From Chryseobacterium sp. (GTDB lineage Bacteria; Bacteroidota; Bacteroidia; Flavobacteriales; Weeksellaceae), in the NCBI GenBank assembly GCA_031277615.1, contig JAITMC010000006.1, positions 1 through 64,000 on the forward strand: 64,000 nucleotides of DNA, in the 5' to 3' direction. A program made the position numbers and the translations under genes. Shown here piece after piece: positions 44,886-53,367 of this stretch; positions within the stretch are counted from its first letter, which is position 1, and each line of letters begins with the position of its first letter. The notes below the pieces were generated by a model. That model ran no database searches, was not told the DNA's origin, and was given only the letters and a program-made list of their open reading frames with translations.

Positions 44886-45437
44886 TCATAAAAACCGGGT
44901 TTTCAACTTAATACAAAGCTCACCTGTCTGATTAAGGCTGATTCCGTTTTTAAAGACAATCCATAATTTAAGGCCGATAAAACTTAGTAATACGGGAATA
45001 AAAAGAGGAAATTTCATGGGCAAAACTTTCTGAACAAACGGAGAGATGATCATGAAGGCAGAAAGAATAGCTGATACAATGATCTGTACTTCCGCAATAC
45101 TTTTTCCGAGATCCTTATTGTTCAGGCCCTTTGTTCTGTAAGTTAAAATCAAAGGAAAAATAACTCCTCCGAATGGAAGAACCAGTCCTGCTAATGCCGA
45201 GAGATTAATCAGCTTTGCCCTGTCCGCTGTTTCTGTTACCGGATTTTCAGTGGCTGATTTCGACAGTTCTTCCGGAGTGGTTTCCAGAGAACCGGCGATA
45301 GCCTTCAAAGTATATCCTTTAAGGCTGCTGCCTGCTTCAATCCTCTGAACTGTTCTTAAAGAAAGTCCTGATTTTTCAGCAAGTTCGGTTTGGGTCATGT
45401 TTTGCTGCTCCCTGAGAACCTTAACTCTGTTTTTCAT
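44886..45437 (-). CDS. XRE-family HTH protein with DUF4870-like membrane domain
   Basis: 183 residues. N-terminal HTH (VKVLREQQNMTQTELAEKSG and LSLRTVQRIEAGSSLKGYTL). The C-terminal part has three membrane segments (about 78-98, 110-135 and 142-165) around FPLILTYRTKGLNNKDLGKS, as in DUF4870 proteins. A DNA-binding domain tied to a membrane domain suggests a membrane-held regulator. It is monocistronic, 60 bases past the SDR gene's stop. Confidence 0.82.
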   Translation of the reverse strand: MKNRVKVLREQQNMTQTELAEKSGLSLRTVQRIEAGSSLKGYTLKAIAGSLETTPEELSKSATENPVTETADRAKLINLSALAGLVLPFGGVIFPLILTYRTKGLNNKDLGKSIAEVQIIVSAILSAFMIISPFVQKVLPMKFPLFIPVLLSFIGLKLWIVFKNGISLNQTGELCIKLKTRFL

Positions 45438-45496
45438 CGATATAGTTATGCTTCCGTTTTACGAAAATACAGGATTTTAAAAAAATAACTGATTTT

Positions 45497-46285
45497 CTAA
45501 TAGGTATTGTTCAATCCACCATCCAGAGGAATGCTTGTTCCGGTAAGATAAGATGCATAATCTGAGGCGAGGAAAGTTACCAGATGACCGTATTCTTCCG
45601 GTTTGCCCAGTCTTTTCATAGGAATTTTATTTTCCCTGTTATGTAAAATTTCCTGAGCCGCAAGTCCTGTCTGCTGCGACTCATGGCGGATCAGGTTTTG
45701 AATACGTTCGGTATCAAAATAGCCGGTCAGAATATTATTGATCGTAATATGATGCTGTGCCACTTCATTCGACAGCGTTTTTGCCCAGGCAATAACCGCC
45801 GAACGGATAGAATTGGATAGTGCCAGATTCCCGATAGGTCCTTTTACCGAAAGGGAAGAAACATTAATGATGCGCCCGCTTTTCTGATTGATCATATAAG
45901 GTAATGCCAGCAATGTGGTTTCGCAAACGGTTTTAAAAAGCAGGTCAAAGGCTTTCTGATAGTCTTCCGTTTCCTTTTCCAGGGCAAAGCCCGGCTCCGG
46001 ACCATTGGTGTTGTTCACCAGAATATCCACCGCATGATTTTTGAAATACCCGCTGATGATCTCCTTATACTGTTCAAAATCGGAAAAATCAGCAACCAAA
46101 TACTGATGTTTCTGATCAGAATTGATAACAGGGAGTGAAGAAATCATTTCTTTCAGCTTGATTTCGTTCCGGGCCATCACGGTGACATTGGCTCCGGCTC
46201 TGGCCAGTTCCATTGCAATTCCGGCACCGATTCCCTGTGTAGCTGCTCCTACCAAGGCATTTTTTGAAGAAAGACTGATGTTCAT
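45497..46285 (-). CDS. SDR family protein lacking the usual YxxxK motif
   Basis: 262 residues with cofactor loop GAATQGIGAGIAMELARAGA, VNNTNGPEPG and RIINVSSLSVKGPIGNLALS. The Ser of the active site is present, but where the catalytic YxxxK stands in classical SDRs the sequence reads LALSNSIRSAV, so Tyr and Lys are missing. A subgroup with LxLSNxxRxAV exists; its activity is not clear to me. It ends with LTGTSIPLDGGL as usual. Cytoplasmic, monocistronic. Confidence 0.85.
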   Translation of the reverse strand: MNISLSSKNALVGAATQGIGAGIAMELARAGANVTVMARNEIKLKEMISSLPVINSDQKHQYLVADFSDFEQYKEIISGYFKNHAVDILVNNTNGPEPGFALEKETEDYQKAFDLLFKTVCETTLLALPYMINQKSGRIINVSSLSVKGPIGNLALSNSIRSAVIAWAKTLSNEVAQHHITINNILTGYFDTERIQNLIRHESQQTGLAAQEILHNRENKIPMKRLGKPEEYGHLVTFLASDYASYLTGTSIPLDGGLNNTY

Positions 46286-46438
46286 AATGATGATTATGGA
46301 TGAATGAATAAAGTTACGAAAAGTTTTTTAGGGACAGATGTTGGGTGATGAAAGATGGAAGTTATTTCAGCCGTTGATTTTTTTGATTTAAGGATAGAAT
46401 CAACTTCCCGTTAATCTTTTTAATCAAAAATTGCTGAA

Positions 46439-47605
46439 TTACTGAGGTAAGGCAGGCGGTTGTACTCTTTCTGTTTTTGTGGTCAGGGTCTTTAGAAAGG
46501 CTTCCAGCTGGAAGATTTCTTCATCGGTAAGATCCAGCAGCCTTATAAAGGTTGATTTTTCCGAATTCAGGGTTATTCCGTTATGAATGGTTGAGCGTTT
46601 TTGGGTGTATTCAGGATTTCCTTTGCTGTAGAACTGAATAACTTCCGCCAGGGTTTTCATGGATCCGTTATGCATCCACGGTCCGGTTTTCGTCACTTCA
46701 CGCAGCCCCGGCACCCTGAACTTTCCGGCATCTTCAGGGTTTTTGGTCACCAGATACCGCCCAAGGTCCTCTCCTGTTTCTCCCAAGAGTGCAGTTCCCA
46801 CGTTTTCAAACCGGTTATTGGAAAAATATCCTGAACTGTGGCAGTTCATACATTGGGCTTTAGTACGGAAAAGATGCAGCCCCATGAGTTCATCATCAGA
46901 ATAAACCTCCGCTTTTCCACTGATGAAAAGATCAAATTTTGCGGTACCGCTTTTCACCGTTCTTTCAAAAGTGGCAATAGCCTTAGCGATGCGGTCTTTT
47001 GTAACGTTTTTATCGCCGAAAGCTTTTTCGAATAATATTCCGTAGCCGTTAATCTTTGCAATTTTTCCGGCGGCAATGTCAATATGCTCCCCCATTTCTC
47101 TTTCGTCCTGAATCGGTATGTGGGACTGTTCTTCCAATGATGATGCTCTTCCGTCCCAGAAGAGTGGTTTTGCATAAGCAGAATTCAGAATCGTCATGGC
47201 ATTCCGGGTTCCCAATTGCCTGTTGTGGCCGAAGGAAAAGGTTCTGTTGTCGCCCCAGCCCAGTTCGGGATCATGGCATGAGGCGCAGGCAATCTGGTTG
47301 GAGCGTGAAAGCCGGGGATCGAAAAACAATGTTTTCCCCAGCAGGGCTTTATCTTCAGAATAAGGATTATCTTCAGGAAAACGGATTTCCGGCAGGGGTC
47401 CTATTTCAGAGAAAAAAGGAACGGCATCGGGATCAAGGATGGGTTTGGGCCATTTTGAAGAATCTCCTGAAGAATATAATGTCCTCAGTTCTGCAAGAAA
47501 TGAAGATTTTTGCCGGATCTCTTTCTGCACCTGGTTACCTAAACAGTTATGCAGAAGGGAAATGGTAAGAAATACAATCAGTATCCAGCTTATGGCATTC
47601 TTCAT
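46439..47605 (-). CDS. Di-haem cytochrome c peroxidase family protein
   Basis: Start at ATG 47605 (388 residues, MKNAISWILIVFLTISLLHN) gives a lipoprotein signal with Cys-21; a TTG 21 bases upstream is rejected. Two haem motifs are seen: CASCHDPELGWG (about residue 106) and CMNCHSSGYFSN (about 252), with HDP and the downstream PGLREVTKTGPWMHNGSMKT. These are typical for MauG/CcpA-type peroxidases, which reduce H2O2 in the periplasm with electrons from cytochrome c or oxidise protein residues. Confidence 0.9.
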   Translation of the reverse strand: MKNAISWILIVFLTISLLHNCLGNQVQKEIRQKSSFLAELRTLYSSGDSSKWPKPILDPDAVPFFSEIGPLPEIRFPEDNPYSEDKALLGKTLFFDPRLSRSNQIACASCHDPELGWGDNRTFSFGHNRQLGTRNAMTILNSAYAKPLFWDGRASSLEEQSHIPIQDEREMGEHIDIAAGKIAKINGYGILFEKAFGDKNVTKDRIAKAIATFERTVKSGTAKFDLFISGKAEVYSDDELMGLHLFRTKAQCMNCHSSGYFSNNRFENVGTALLGETGEDLGRYLVTKNPEDAGKFRVPGLREVTKTGPWMHNGSMKTLAEVIQFYSKGNPEYTQKRSTIHNGITLNSEKSTFIRLLDLTDEEIFQLEAFLKTLTTKTERVQPPALPQ

Positions 47606-47718
47606 GATGGAACAGGATTTTGGCAAAAATAAGTATTCTGTACCAATACTTTTCAGCTATACGGAATGATCTTCATCTTTTTATGGTATGAATACCGTTT
47701 CAAGGTTATTTTTTTTAA

Positions 47719-48216
47719 TCAGATGCCAAACGGGTAAAGTTCGGACAGTCCGGGGCTGATTCTGTTTAATGCTTCATCAAAATCTTTTTTCACGGATTCC
47801 GGAATGGTTTCAAATTCATCAAAATACTGATCCAGCTGCTGAATAAGGAAGGCCAGCTGAAGCCATTGTCCGAAATTGATCTCCATGGGCATAAAATCTC
47901 CGGGGGCATCGTGATCATAGAAGAAAACCTTATTTTCGTGATCCAACAGCCAACGGTCTCCCTGTCCCGTCCCCGCAAAGCACCAATAACCGGCAAATCC
48001 GGATTCTTTATTTTCATTCACCGCTTCTACAGCATTGTATAGAATAGCGTCTGAAGCAATTTCTGTGGTTTTGATGGCTGTAACCAGATTTTTATAGGAT
48101 TCTGAAAAAGGAAATTCCGTTGTTTTGGGAAAATTCTGAGATCCCCTTTTTTCTTTCAGAATTTCGGCTTCAGCTTCGTCAACTTTTGGGATTTTAAATA
48201 CCATTATGAATACCAT
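47719..48216 (-). CDS. SUKH (SMI1/KNR4-like) family protein
   Basis: 165 residues; the second in-frame ATG at 48204 (MVFKIPKVDEAE) is an equally possible start. The central phrases GFAGYWCFAGTGQGDRWLLD and FFYDHDAPGDFMPMEINFGQ with FGQWLQLAFLIQQL fit the SUKH fold (W-rich, F-x-Y/D-H-D). SUKH proteins are common immunity partners of nuclease toxins, but also occur alone. Located 19 bases after the WGR-DUF4240 gene, so both are probably co-transcribed. Confidence 0.8.
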   Translation of the reverse strand: MVFIMVFKIPKVDEAEAEILKEKRGSQNFPKTTEFPFSESYKNLVTAIKTTEIASDAILYNAVEAVNENKESGFAGYWCFAGTGQGDRWLLDHENKVFFYDHDAPGDFMPMEINFGQWLQLAFLIQQLDQYFDEFETIPESVKKDFDEALNRISPGLSELYPFGI

Positions 48217-48235
48217 CTAAATATAACAGACCGGC

Positions 48236-49096
48236 TTAAGAACTTCTCAGTTCCCCCATTTCTTTAACCAGCTTCGGATACATTTTCTGCAGTTCAGCCC
48301 CTCCTTTCGGCTGGCGGTTCATCGTACGCTCCATACTGTCGTAATGATTTCCGGGATAAAGCTCATCCACCGTATCTCTTATTTCCGATTCGTCTTTATT
48401 ATCGTGATTTTCGGAGTAAGCTTCATCAGACACATACAGAAGCCCTTCCGCCCAGCAGTCGCCGATATTGAAGCTGTATTTTCCGTTTACGAATGACTGG
48501 ATATCTTTTGTAATATCTTCAAAAAACGCTTTTCCTTTCAGCAGCAGCCAGCAACGGAAGTAGATAAAGCCGTCATCGGAAAGATACTCATCATATATAT
48601 AGGTTCCATTTTCCTTCTTGAAATCACACTCAAGGATAATAGAAAGCTCGGCAATTTCGGCAGTATAGAGTTCAGACAGCTTTTCCTGAAGGGTCTTTTC
48701 AAAAAGAACCAGTCTTTCCCTTCCAAATTTTGAGAGATAAGCGGTAAGATTTTCCAGATGCTCATCGATATCATATTCACTCCAGTGCGCTTTCTTATAT
48801 TTATTGGATTTTTCGATGGCTTCCCAGAAATAAAGATCTGCTTTTTCCTGATCAGAAAGCTCTTTTTTCTGAGGAATCTCATCATTCTCCTGAATTTCGG
48901 TATAGCCTTTTTTTATTTTCTGACTGATCAGTTTTTCAGATTCCCGGATGCATTCTTTTTCATCAGCAAATTCTTTAACGGTTTCCCGCCCTTTGGTTCC
49001 GGTTTTTCCGAAGCTTATCTTCTGGGTAGTTCCGGCATAATCAATATTCCAGAATTTATCGGAAAGTTCTTCCTGATTGATAAAGTTTCTTTTCAT
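48236..49096 (-). CDS. WGR domain - DUF4240 protein
   Basis: Start at ATG 49096 (286 residues, MKRNFINQEELSDKFWNIDY); a TTG start 39 bases upstream is rejected. Residues 1-75 form a WGR domain: KFWNIDYAG, then ISFGKTGTKGRETVKEFADE and KLISQKIKKGYTEI. Residues 100-240 match DUF4240 (FWEAIEKSNKYKK, LENLTAYLSKFGRERLVLFE, DDGFIYFRCWLLLKGK). WGR domains occur in nucleic-acid-related proteins and in stand-alone bacterial proteins of unknown role. It precedes a SUKH-family gene. Confidence 0.85.
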   Translation of the reverse strand: MKRNFINQEELSDKFWNIDYAGTTQKISFGKTGTKGRETVKEFADEKECIRESEKLISQKIKKGYTEIQENDEIPQKKELSDQEKADLYFWEAIEKSNKYKKAHWSEYDIDEHLENLTAYLSKFGRERLVLFEKTLQEKLSELYTAEIAELSIILECDFKKENGTYIYDEYLSDDGFIYFRCWLLLKGKAFFEDITKDIQSFVNGKYSFNIGDCWAEGLLYVSDEAYSENHDNKDESEIRDTVDELYPGNHYDSMERTMNRQPKGGAELQKMYPKLVKEMGELRSS

Positions 49097-49264
49097 AAAA
49101 TAAATACAATATAACGATTGGTGTTTTTTTAACAAACTAAACTACAAAAAAATGAGGAATTGATGGCTCAGCAGGGCTAAGAATTTCTTCTTAATGGTAC
49201 CGCCAACACAATATTTACGTACCTTTGAATTATATTCTGCCAACTCCGGCACACCCCTCTAAAA

Positions 49265-49864
49265 ATGGATACAGATACCGTTATTTCACAGCTCATACAG
49301 CATTTCAGGGAAATTGTTCCTCTGGAAGATTCAGATATTGATTTCATCATTCCAAAATTAGAAATCACAGAACTTGGTAAAAAAGATTATCTTCTTCGTG
49401 AGGGACAGGTATCAAAACATATGCGCTTTATTGCTAAAGGCAGCCTGTATGCCTATTATATTGATGAAAAAGGTAAAGAAAACACTACTCAACTGGGTAT
49501 TGAAAACTGGTGGGTCAATGATCTGTACAGCTATCTGAGTGAGCAGCCTTCCAGAATGTTTATTCAGGCTAATGAAGAGACCACGGTGGTGCAGATCAGC
49601 AGAAACAACCTGGAGCAGCTTTATAAGGAAGTTCCTGCTGTTTCTGAATTCTGGCGTCTGAAAATGCAGAGTGCCTATGTAATGCTTCAGGAAAGAACAT
49701 TTGAACATTCAAGGGTAGATGCCTATACCAAATACCGCAGTTTTATCGGGACCTACCGCAATATAGAACAGCGTTTTCCCCAATATATGATTGCTTCCTA
49801 CCTAGGAATTACCGTTGAATACCTGAGCTATTTAAGAAAAAAACACCTTTCCGACCTTTCTTAA
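49265..49864 (+). CDS. Crp/Fnr family transcriptional regulator
   Basis: 199 residues. Cyclic-nucleotide-like beta barrel (residues 15-120) with KKDYLLREGQVSKHMRFIAK and GKENTTQLGIENWWVNDLYS, then a C-terminal winged helix ending FPQYMIASYLGITVEYLSYL. There is no cysteine set as in FNR. It lies 67 bases upstream of the OMP-DoxX pair in the same direction. A TACCTTTG box at 49220-49227 may be its -7 element. It is likely a sensor of a small molecule or redox change; the effector is unknown. Confidence 0.87.
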   Translation: MDTDTVISQLIQHFREIVPLEDSDIDFIIPKLEITELGKKDYLLREGQVSKHMRFIAKGSLYAYYIDEKGKENTTQLGIENWWVNDLYSYLSEQPSRMFIQANEETTVVQISRNNLEQLYKEVPAVSEFWRLKMQSAYVMLQERTFEHSRVDAYTKYRSFIGTYRNIEQRFPQYMIASYLGITVEYLSYLRKKHLSDLS

Positions 49865-49930
49865 GATTTCTTAAGCTGATTCCGTTCCGGCCTGAATAAT
49901 TTTGCCCGTAGAATTTTAACGAGTACAATT

Positions 49931-50551
49931 ATGAAGGCTATATATGCTGCTGTTATGCTTCTGGCAACCGCTTTATCCGGGCTGGGAGCACAGAAACTTT
50001 CCTACACTCCCAACCTTGTTTTGGGCCACCGGTCCTACACGTATATGCATAATATCAATTATCAGCTGAATGAAAAACTGAAGCTGAACAACCTCACCCT
50101 GTTTGACACAGAATATACCGGAGACAAAGACAATATATTCTTTATAAGAAATACCCTTTCGTATAATTTCACAAAAAAACTCAGTGTCAACACCGCTTTC
50201 GGCGTGAAAAATCCGGGTGCTTTTTTTACGGTTTCTGCGCAGTACAGAATTACGAAGCCTACCTATTCTTTTTCTTATTCAATCGGAACCACGTATCAGA
50301 AAGGGTTTTCACTGGAACAATCACTGTCATTTGAATATTCACCTTATCTGAAAGATGGCCTTCAGGGCTATTTCAGTGTCCTGGCTATTGGAAACTTAGA
50401 TAACAGCGGCTATCCGAGAGGACTTCAGTTTTTCCGGCTGGGAGTAAAGCAGGATAAAATCATGTACGGTGCTGCTTCCAATTTCGACCAGTTCAGCAAT
50501 GCTAAAAAAACACTGGAAAATATCGGGGTATTTGTAAAATATAACTTTTAA
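49931..50551 (+). CDS. Outer-membrane beta-barrel-like protein
   Basis: 206 residues with a signal peptide ending LSGLGAQ (residues 1-20). The mature chain alternates polar and aromatic residues in strands (YTYMHNINYQLNEKLKLNNL; YSFSYSIGTTYQKGFSLEQS) and ends in Phe (VFVKYNF), as outer-membrane barrels do. Eight or so strands are plausible. It is 12 bases from the DoxX gene. Confidence 0.75.
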   Translation: MKAIYAAVMLLATALSGLGAQKLSYTPNLVLGHRSYTYMHNINYQLNEKLKLNNLTLFDTEYTGDKDNIFFIRNTLSYNFTKKLSVNTAFGVKNPGAFFTVSAQYRITKPTYSFSYSIGTTYQKGFSLEQSLSFEYSPYLKDGLQGYFSVLAIGNLDNSGYPRGLQFFRLGVKQDKIMYGAASNFDQFSNAKKTLENIGVFVKYNF

Positions 50552-50563
50552 ACAATCATAAAA

Positions 50564-50965
50564 ATGAACAAGAACATTGATTTGGGCATTCTGATCAGCA
50601 GAATAGCCATTGGATTTCCTATGCTGGTCTATGGAATCAGCAAACTGATACACGGAATTGGATTTATAGAAAACATGATGGTTCAGCACGGTCTTCCCTC
50701 TTTCTTTGCCAACGGAGTATTTGCCGGTGAACTGATCGCTCCGCTAATGATTATTACAGGATTCAGGATAAGGCTGGCAGGTCTGATCTTTGCGGCCAAT
50801 TGTTTTACAGCAATTATGCTGGCACAGACCGGAAGTATATTCCAACTTAATGACTTTGGAGGATGGGCATTGGAATTACTGGTCATCTACCTTCTCATCG
50901 GGTTAAGTTTCTTTTTTACCGGGGCCGGAAAATATGCTGTATCTGTAAAGAACAAATGGGATTAA
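50564..50965 (+). CDS. DoxX family membrane protein
   Basis: 133 residues with four membrane segments. The typical DoxX start ISRIAIGFPMLVYGISKLIH and IAPLMIITGFRIRLAGLIFA are present. DoxX proteins are small inner-membrane redox or quinone-linked proteins. It follows the OMP gene and is ended by a terminator at 50991. Confidence 0.88.
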   Translation: MNKNIDLGILISRIAIGFPMLVYGISKLIHGIGFIENMMVQHGLPSFFANGVFAGELIAPLMIITGFRIRLAGLIFAANCFTAIMLAQTGSIFQLNDFGGWALELLVIYLLIGLSFFFTGAGKYAVSVKNKWD

Positions 50966-50990
50966 AGATCATCCTGTAAAATCATCCGTC

Positions 50991-51019
50991 AGCCTCAATC
51001 TCAATGCGATTTTGAGGCT
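50991..51019 (+). terminator. Terminator after DoxX
   Basis: AGCCTCAA (50991-50998) and TTGAGGCT (51012-51019) arms followed by TTTTT. Confidence 0.8.
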
Positions 51020-51082
51020 TTTTCCTGTTCTGTTGAATCTTCATCAACTTAGTGACAGCATGACTTCAGTCAGCATTTTCAA

Positions 51083-51108
51083 AATAAAAGAGTTTTTTAT
51101 CTTTTATT
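51083..51108. promoter_or_regulatory. Inverted repeat, candidate Rrf2 operator
   Basis: AATAAAAGA (51083-51091), 8-base spacer, TCTTTTATT (51100-51108). It lies 40 bases before the Rrf2 start; a TATCTTTG box (51122-51129) is just downstream. Confidence 0.65.
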
Positions 51109-51147
51109 CAAAATAACATACTATCTTTGTCCTATAAAATTCAGACG

Positions 51148-51579
51148 ATGTTTTCAAAAACCTGCGAATACGCATTAAGAGCTTTAATTTACATTGCCCA
51201 GCAGTCCAGAAACGACAGTCGGGTCGGGATTAAGGATATCTCAAAAAACATCAACTCTCCGGAATATTTTATTGCTAAAATACTTCAGGATTTAAGTAAA
51301 AAAGGATTTGTGCAGTCGGCAAAGGGTCCCAACGGAGGGTTTTATATGGACCCAAGCAATCTGGACCTTACCATCGCCGATATTGTAAGGGAAATAGATG
51401 GTGATAAACTGTTCTCCGGCTGCGGGCTTGGACTTGATCAGTGTTCGGAAATTCACCCCTGCCCTCTCCACGATCAGTTTAAAAGCATCAGAAATAATCT
51501 CCGCCAGATGTTGGAGACCTCAAAGATCCAGATGTTTGTTGATGATCTGGACTTAAAGCTTACCCACCTGAAAGCATAA
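51148..51579 (+). CDS. Rrf2 family transcriptional regulator (cluster-binding type)
   Basis: Start at ATG 51148 (143 residues, MFSKTCEYALRALIYIAQQS); a TTG at 51127 is rejected. The Rrf2 HTH is seen in VGIKDISKNINSPEYFIAKI, followed by SKKGFVQSAKGPNGGF. The C-terminal half has SGCGLGLDQCSEIHPCPLHD, three cysteines as in NsrR and IscR, which bind an Fe-S cluster. NsrR senses nitric oxide. The downstream genes (Ric, hemerythrin) point to the same role, by inference. Confidence 0.87.
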   Translation: MFSKTCEYALRALIYIAQQSRNDSRVGIKDISKNINSPEYFIAKILQDLSKKGFVQSAKGPNGGFYMDPSNLDLTIADIVREIDGDKLFSGCGLGLDQCSEIHPCPLHDQFKSIRNNLRQMLETSKIQMFVDDLDLKLTHLKA

Positions 51580-51607
51580 ATATGAAAGACAGATGAAATT
51601 CTTTTAA

Positions 51608-51646
51608 AAAAATTTGAAACAATAAAAGATAAAAAGGTCTTAATAT
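51608..51646 (+). promoter_or_regulatory. Conserved upstream motif, copy 1
   Basis: AAATTTGAAACAATAAAAGA, then AAAAGG and TCTTAATAT. It aligns with 53327-53367 and shares the left arm AATAAAAGA with the operator at 51083. It ends 16 bases before the 51663 ATG. Confidence 0.6.
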
Positions 51647-51662
51647 ATTAAATTAAAAAAAA

Positions 51663-52115
51663 ATGAAACTGTACCTTAAAAATTCTGTAATCCTGCTGCT
51701 GCTCTGCCTGATGACCGGTGTATTTATTACCGTCAGTTTTATAGAGACTCCTATGAAGTTTCAGGTGCAGGGAATCACACTTCCTGTAGCACTGGATTTA
51801 GGAAAGCTGATGTTCGGGATCTCAACAAAAATACAATGTGTGGCCATGGTGATTATATTGGGCATCATGATCCTGTACCGTAAAAACCATACGAAATATG
51901 ATTTTACAGCCATTGTTGTTTTACTGCTGATTCTTGCATTAGAAAAATTATGGATGCTTCCGGTACTGGATGCCCGTGCAACACTTCTCTCAGCCGGAAA
52001 ATCTGTGGAGCCGACAGAACTTCATGACTATTTTATCTACGCTGAAACCGTAAAAGCAGCAATCCTGATTCTCGCTATTGTCTTACAATTTAAAACCCAG
52101 CCTAATGAACACTGA
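51663..52115 (+). CDS. Four-helix membrane protein, hypothetical
   Basis: 150 residues with four hydrophobic segments (about 8-27, 55-70, 78-98 and 122-142), all as in small inner-membrane proteins; no soluble domain. Its end overlaps the start of the methyltransferase by 11 bases. The motif at 51608 links it to the Rrf2-controlled genes. The function is unknown; a role in membrane redox or NO defence is possible by context. Confidence 0.75.
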   Translation: MKLYLKNSVILLLLCLMTGVFITVSFIETPMKFQVQGITLPVALDLGKLMFGISTKIQCVAMVIILGIMILYRKNHTKYDFTAIVVLLLILALEKLWMLPVLDARATLLSAGKSVEPTELHDYFIYAETVKAAILILAIVLQFKTQPNEH

Positions 52116-52881
52116 AAATATTGAAAAAATGTCCGGACACTGGCTTCTGGCCAAAACCGGCAAGAAAGTACTCCGCCCGGGCGGACTGGAACTTACTAAA
52201 AAAATGCTGAATATGCTGGATATTAAGTCTTCTGACCATGTGGTAGAATTTGCCCCCGGCCTTGGCTTTACCGCTGAGCTTAGTTTAAAGAAAAACCCTG
52301 TTTCTTATATAGGAGTGGATGCAGATCAGGAGGCTGTAAGCCGTCTTAACAGGAATTTCAGACATACTTCTGCGATATTCAGGCTGGGAAATGCAGCGCA
52401 GAGTTCGCTTCCTGAAGCATCTGCTGATAAATTGTATGGAGAGGCTATGCTGAGTATGCATGCAGACCACCGGAAATCTGAAATTATCCGTGAAGCAGGA
52501 AGAATTTTAACTTCCGAAGGATATTATGCGATCCATGAGCTGGCCCTGAAGCCCGATCAGCTGGATGATCAGATCAAACTTCATATCCAGAAGGAGCTGG
52601 CTCAGGTTATCCGGGTAAATGCCCGTCCTCTAACTGTTGCCGAATGGACCCGTCTTTTGGAACAGGAAGGCTTCAGAGTTATCAAAATAGAAACAGCCCC
52701 GATGCACCTTTTGGAACCTGGAAGGATCATCAGTGATGAGAGCTTCTTCGGATTTCTGAAAATTGCAGCCCATATCATTACACAACCAAAGATCCGGAAA
52801 CGTGTTATGCAGATGAGAAAGATCTTCAGGAAATATGAGAATTATCTCTGTGCCGTCACTATTCTGGCCCAGAAAATTTAA
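52105..52881 (+). CDS. Class I SAM-dependent methyltransferase
   Basis: Start at ATG 52105 (258 residues, MNTENIEKMSGHWLLAKTGK); the upstream TTG at 52078 lies deep in the previous gene. SAM-binding motif I is VVEFAPGLGFTAELSL (residues 50-65), followed by GVDADQEAVSRL and, later, GEAMLSMHADHRKSEIIREA. The acceptor is unknown. It sits in one transcript between the membrane protein and cytochrome c. Confidence 0.83.
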   Translation: MNTENIEKMSGHWLLAKTGKKVLRPGGLELTKKMLNMLDIKSSDHVVEFAPGLGFTAELSLKKNPVSYIGVDADQEAVSRLNRNFRHTSAIFRLGNAAQSSLPEASADKLYGEAMLSMHADHRKSEIIREAGRILTSEGYYAIHELALKPDQLDDQIKLHIQKELAQVIRVNARPLTVAEWTRLLEQEGFRVIKIETAPMHLLEPGRIISDESFFGFLKIAAHIITQPKIRKRVMQMRKIFRKYENYLCAVTILAQKI

Positions 52882-52904
52882 AAACATTAAAATAATATAG
52901 GATT

Positions 52905-53324
52905 ATGAAAAGTTTAGTATTATCAGCATTAGCCACATCTTTCCTTATGATGTCATGCGCTAAAAATAACGAAATGCCTACCCAGCCGGAACCTGAAACC
53001 AACCAGATGCTGGAAGAACCGAAACCTGCTGACCCTGCACAAAACACAGCCACTGAGGAAGCTTCATCTCCGGAAGCCAAAGGACTGGCACTGATTAAAG
53101 GAACCGACTGTCTTTCCTGCCACCAGACCGATCAGAAGCTGATAGGGCCTTCCTATCATGATGTAGCCGCCAAATATTCCGAAGCGGATGCCGATATGCT
53201 GGCCCAGAAGATCATCGACGGTGGAAAAGGAAACTGGGGTGATATTCCCATGACACCTCATGCCGGACTCAGTAAGGAAAATGCCAAGCTTATGGTGAAA
53301 TACATTCTTTCTTTAAAGAAATAA
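52905..53324 (+). CDS. Class I cytochrome c, lipoprotein
   Basis: 139 residues: SPII signal with Cys-18 (FLMMSCAKN), a Pro/Glu-rich linker (residues 22-55), then a monohaem domain with CLSCHQTDQ (about residue 69) and the axial Met in IPMTPHAG (near residue 121). This is the c-551/c-552 type, an electron carrier anchored to a membrane. It is 23 bases from the methyltransferase and 43 from Ric, suggesting that it feeds electrons to respiratory or detoxifying enzymes. Confidence 0.9.
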   Translation: MKSLVLSALATSFLMMSCAKNNEMPTQPEPETNQMLEEPKPADPAQNTATEEASSPEAKGLALIKGTDCLSCHQTDQKLIGPSYHDVAAKYSEADADMLAQKIIDGGKGNWGDIPMTPHAGLSKENAKLMVKYILSLKK

Positions 53325-53326
53325 TT

Positions 53327-53367
53327 AAAAAAATTTAAACTAATAAAAGACTAAAAGGTAGTATATT
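53327..53367 (+). promoter_or_regulatory. Conserved upstream motif, copy 2
   Basis: AAATTTAAACTAATAAAAGA, then CTAAAAGG and TAGTATATT directly before the ric ATG. It matches copy 1 at 51608 block by block. Confidence 0.6.
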
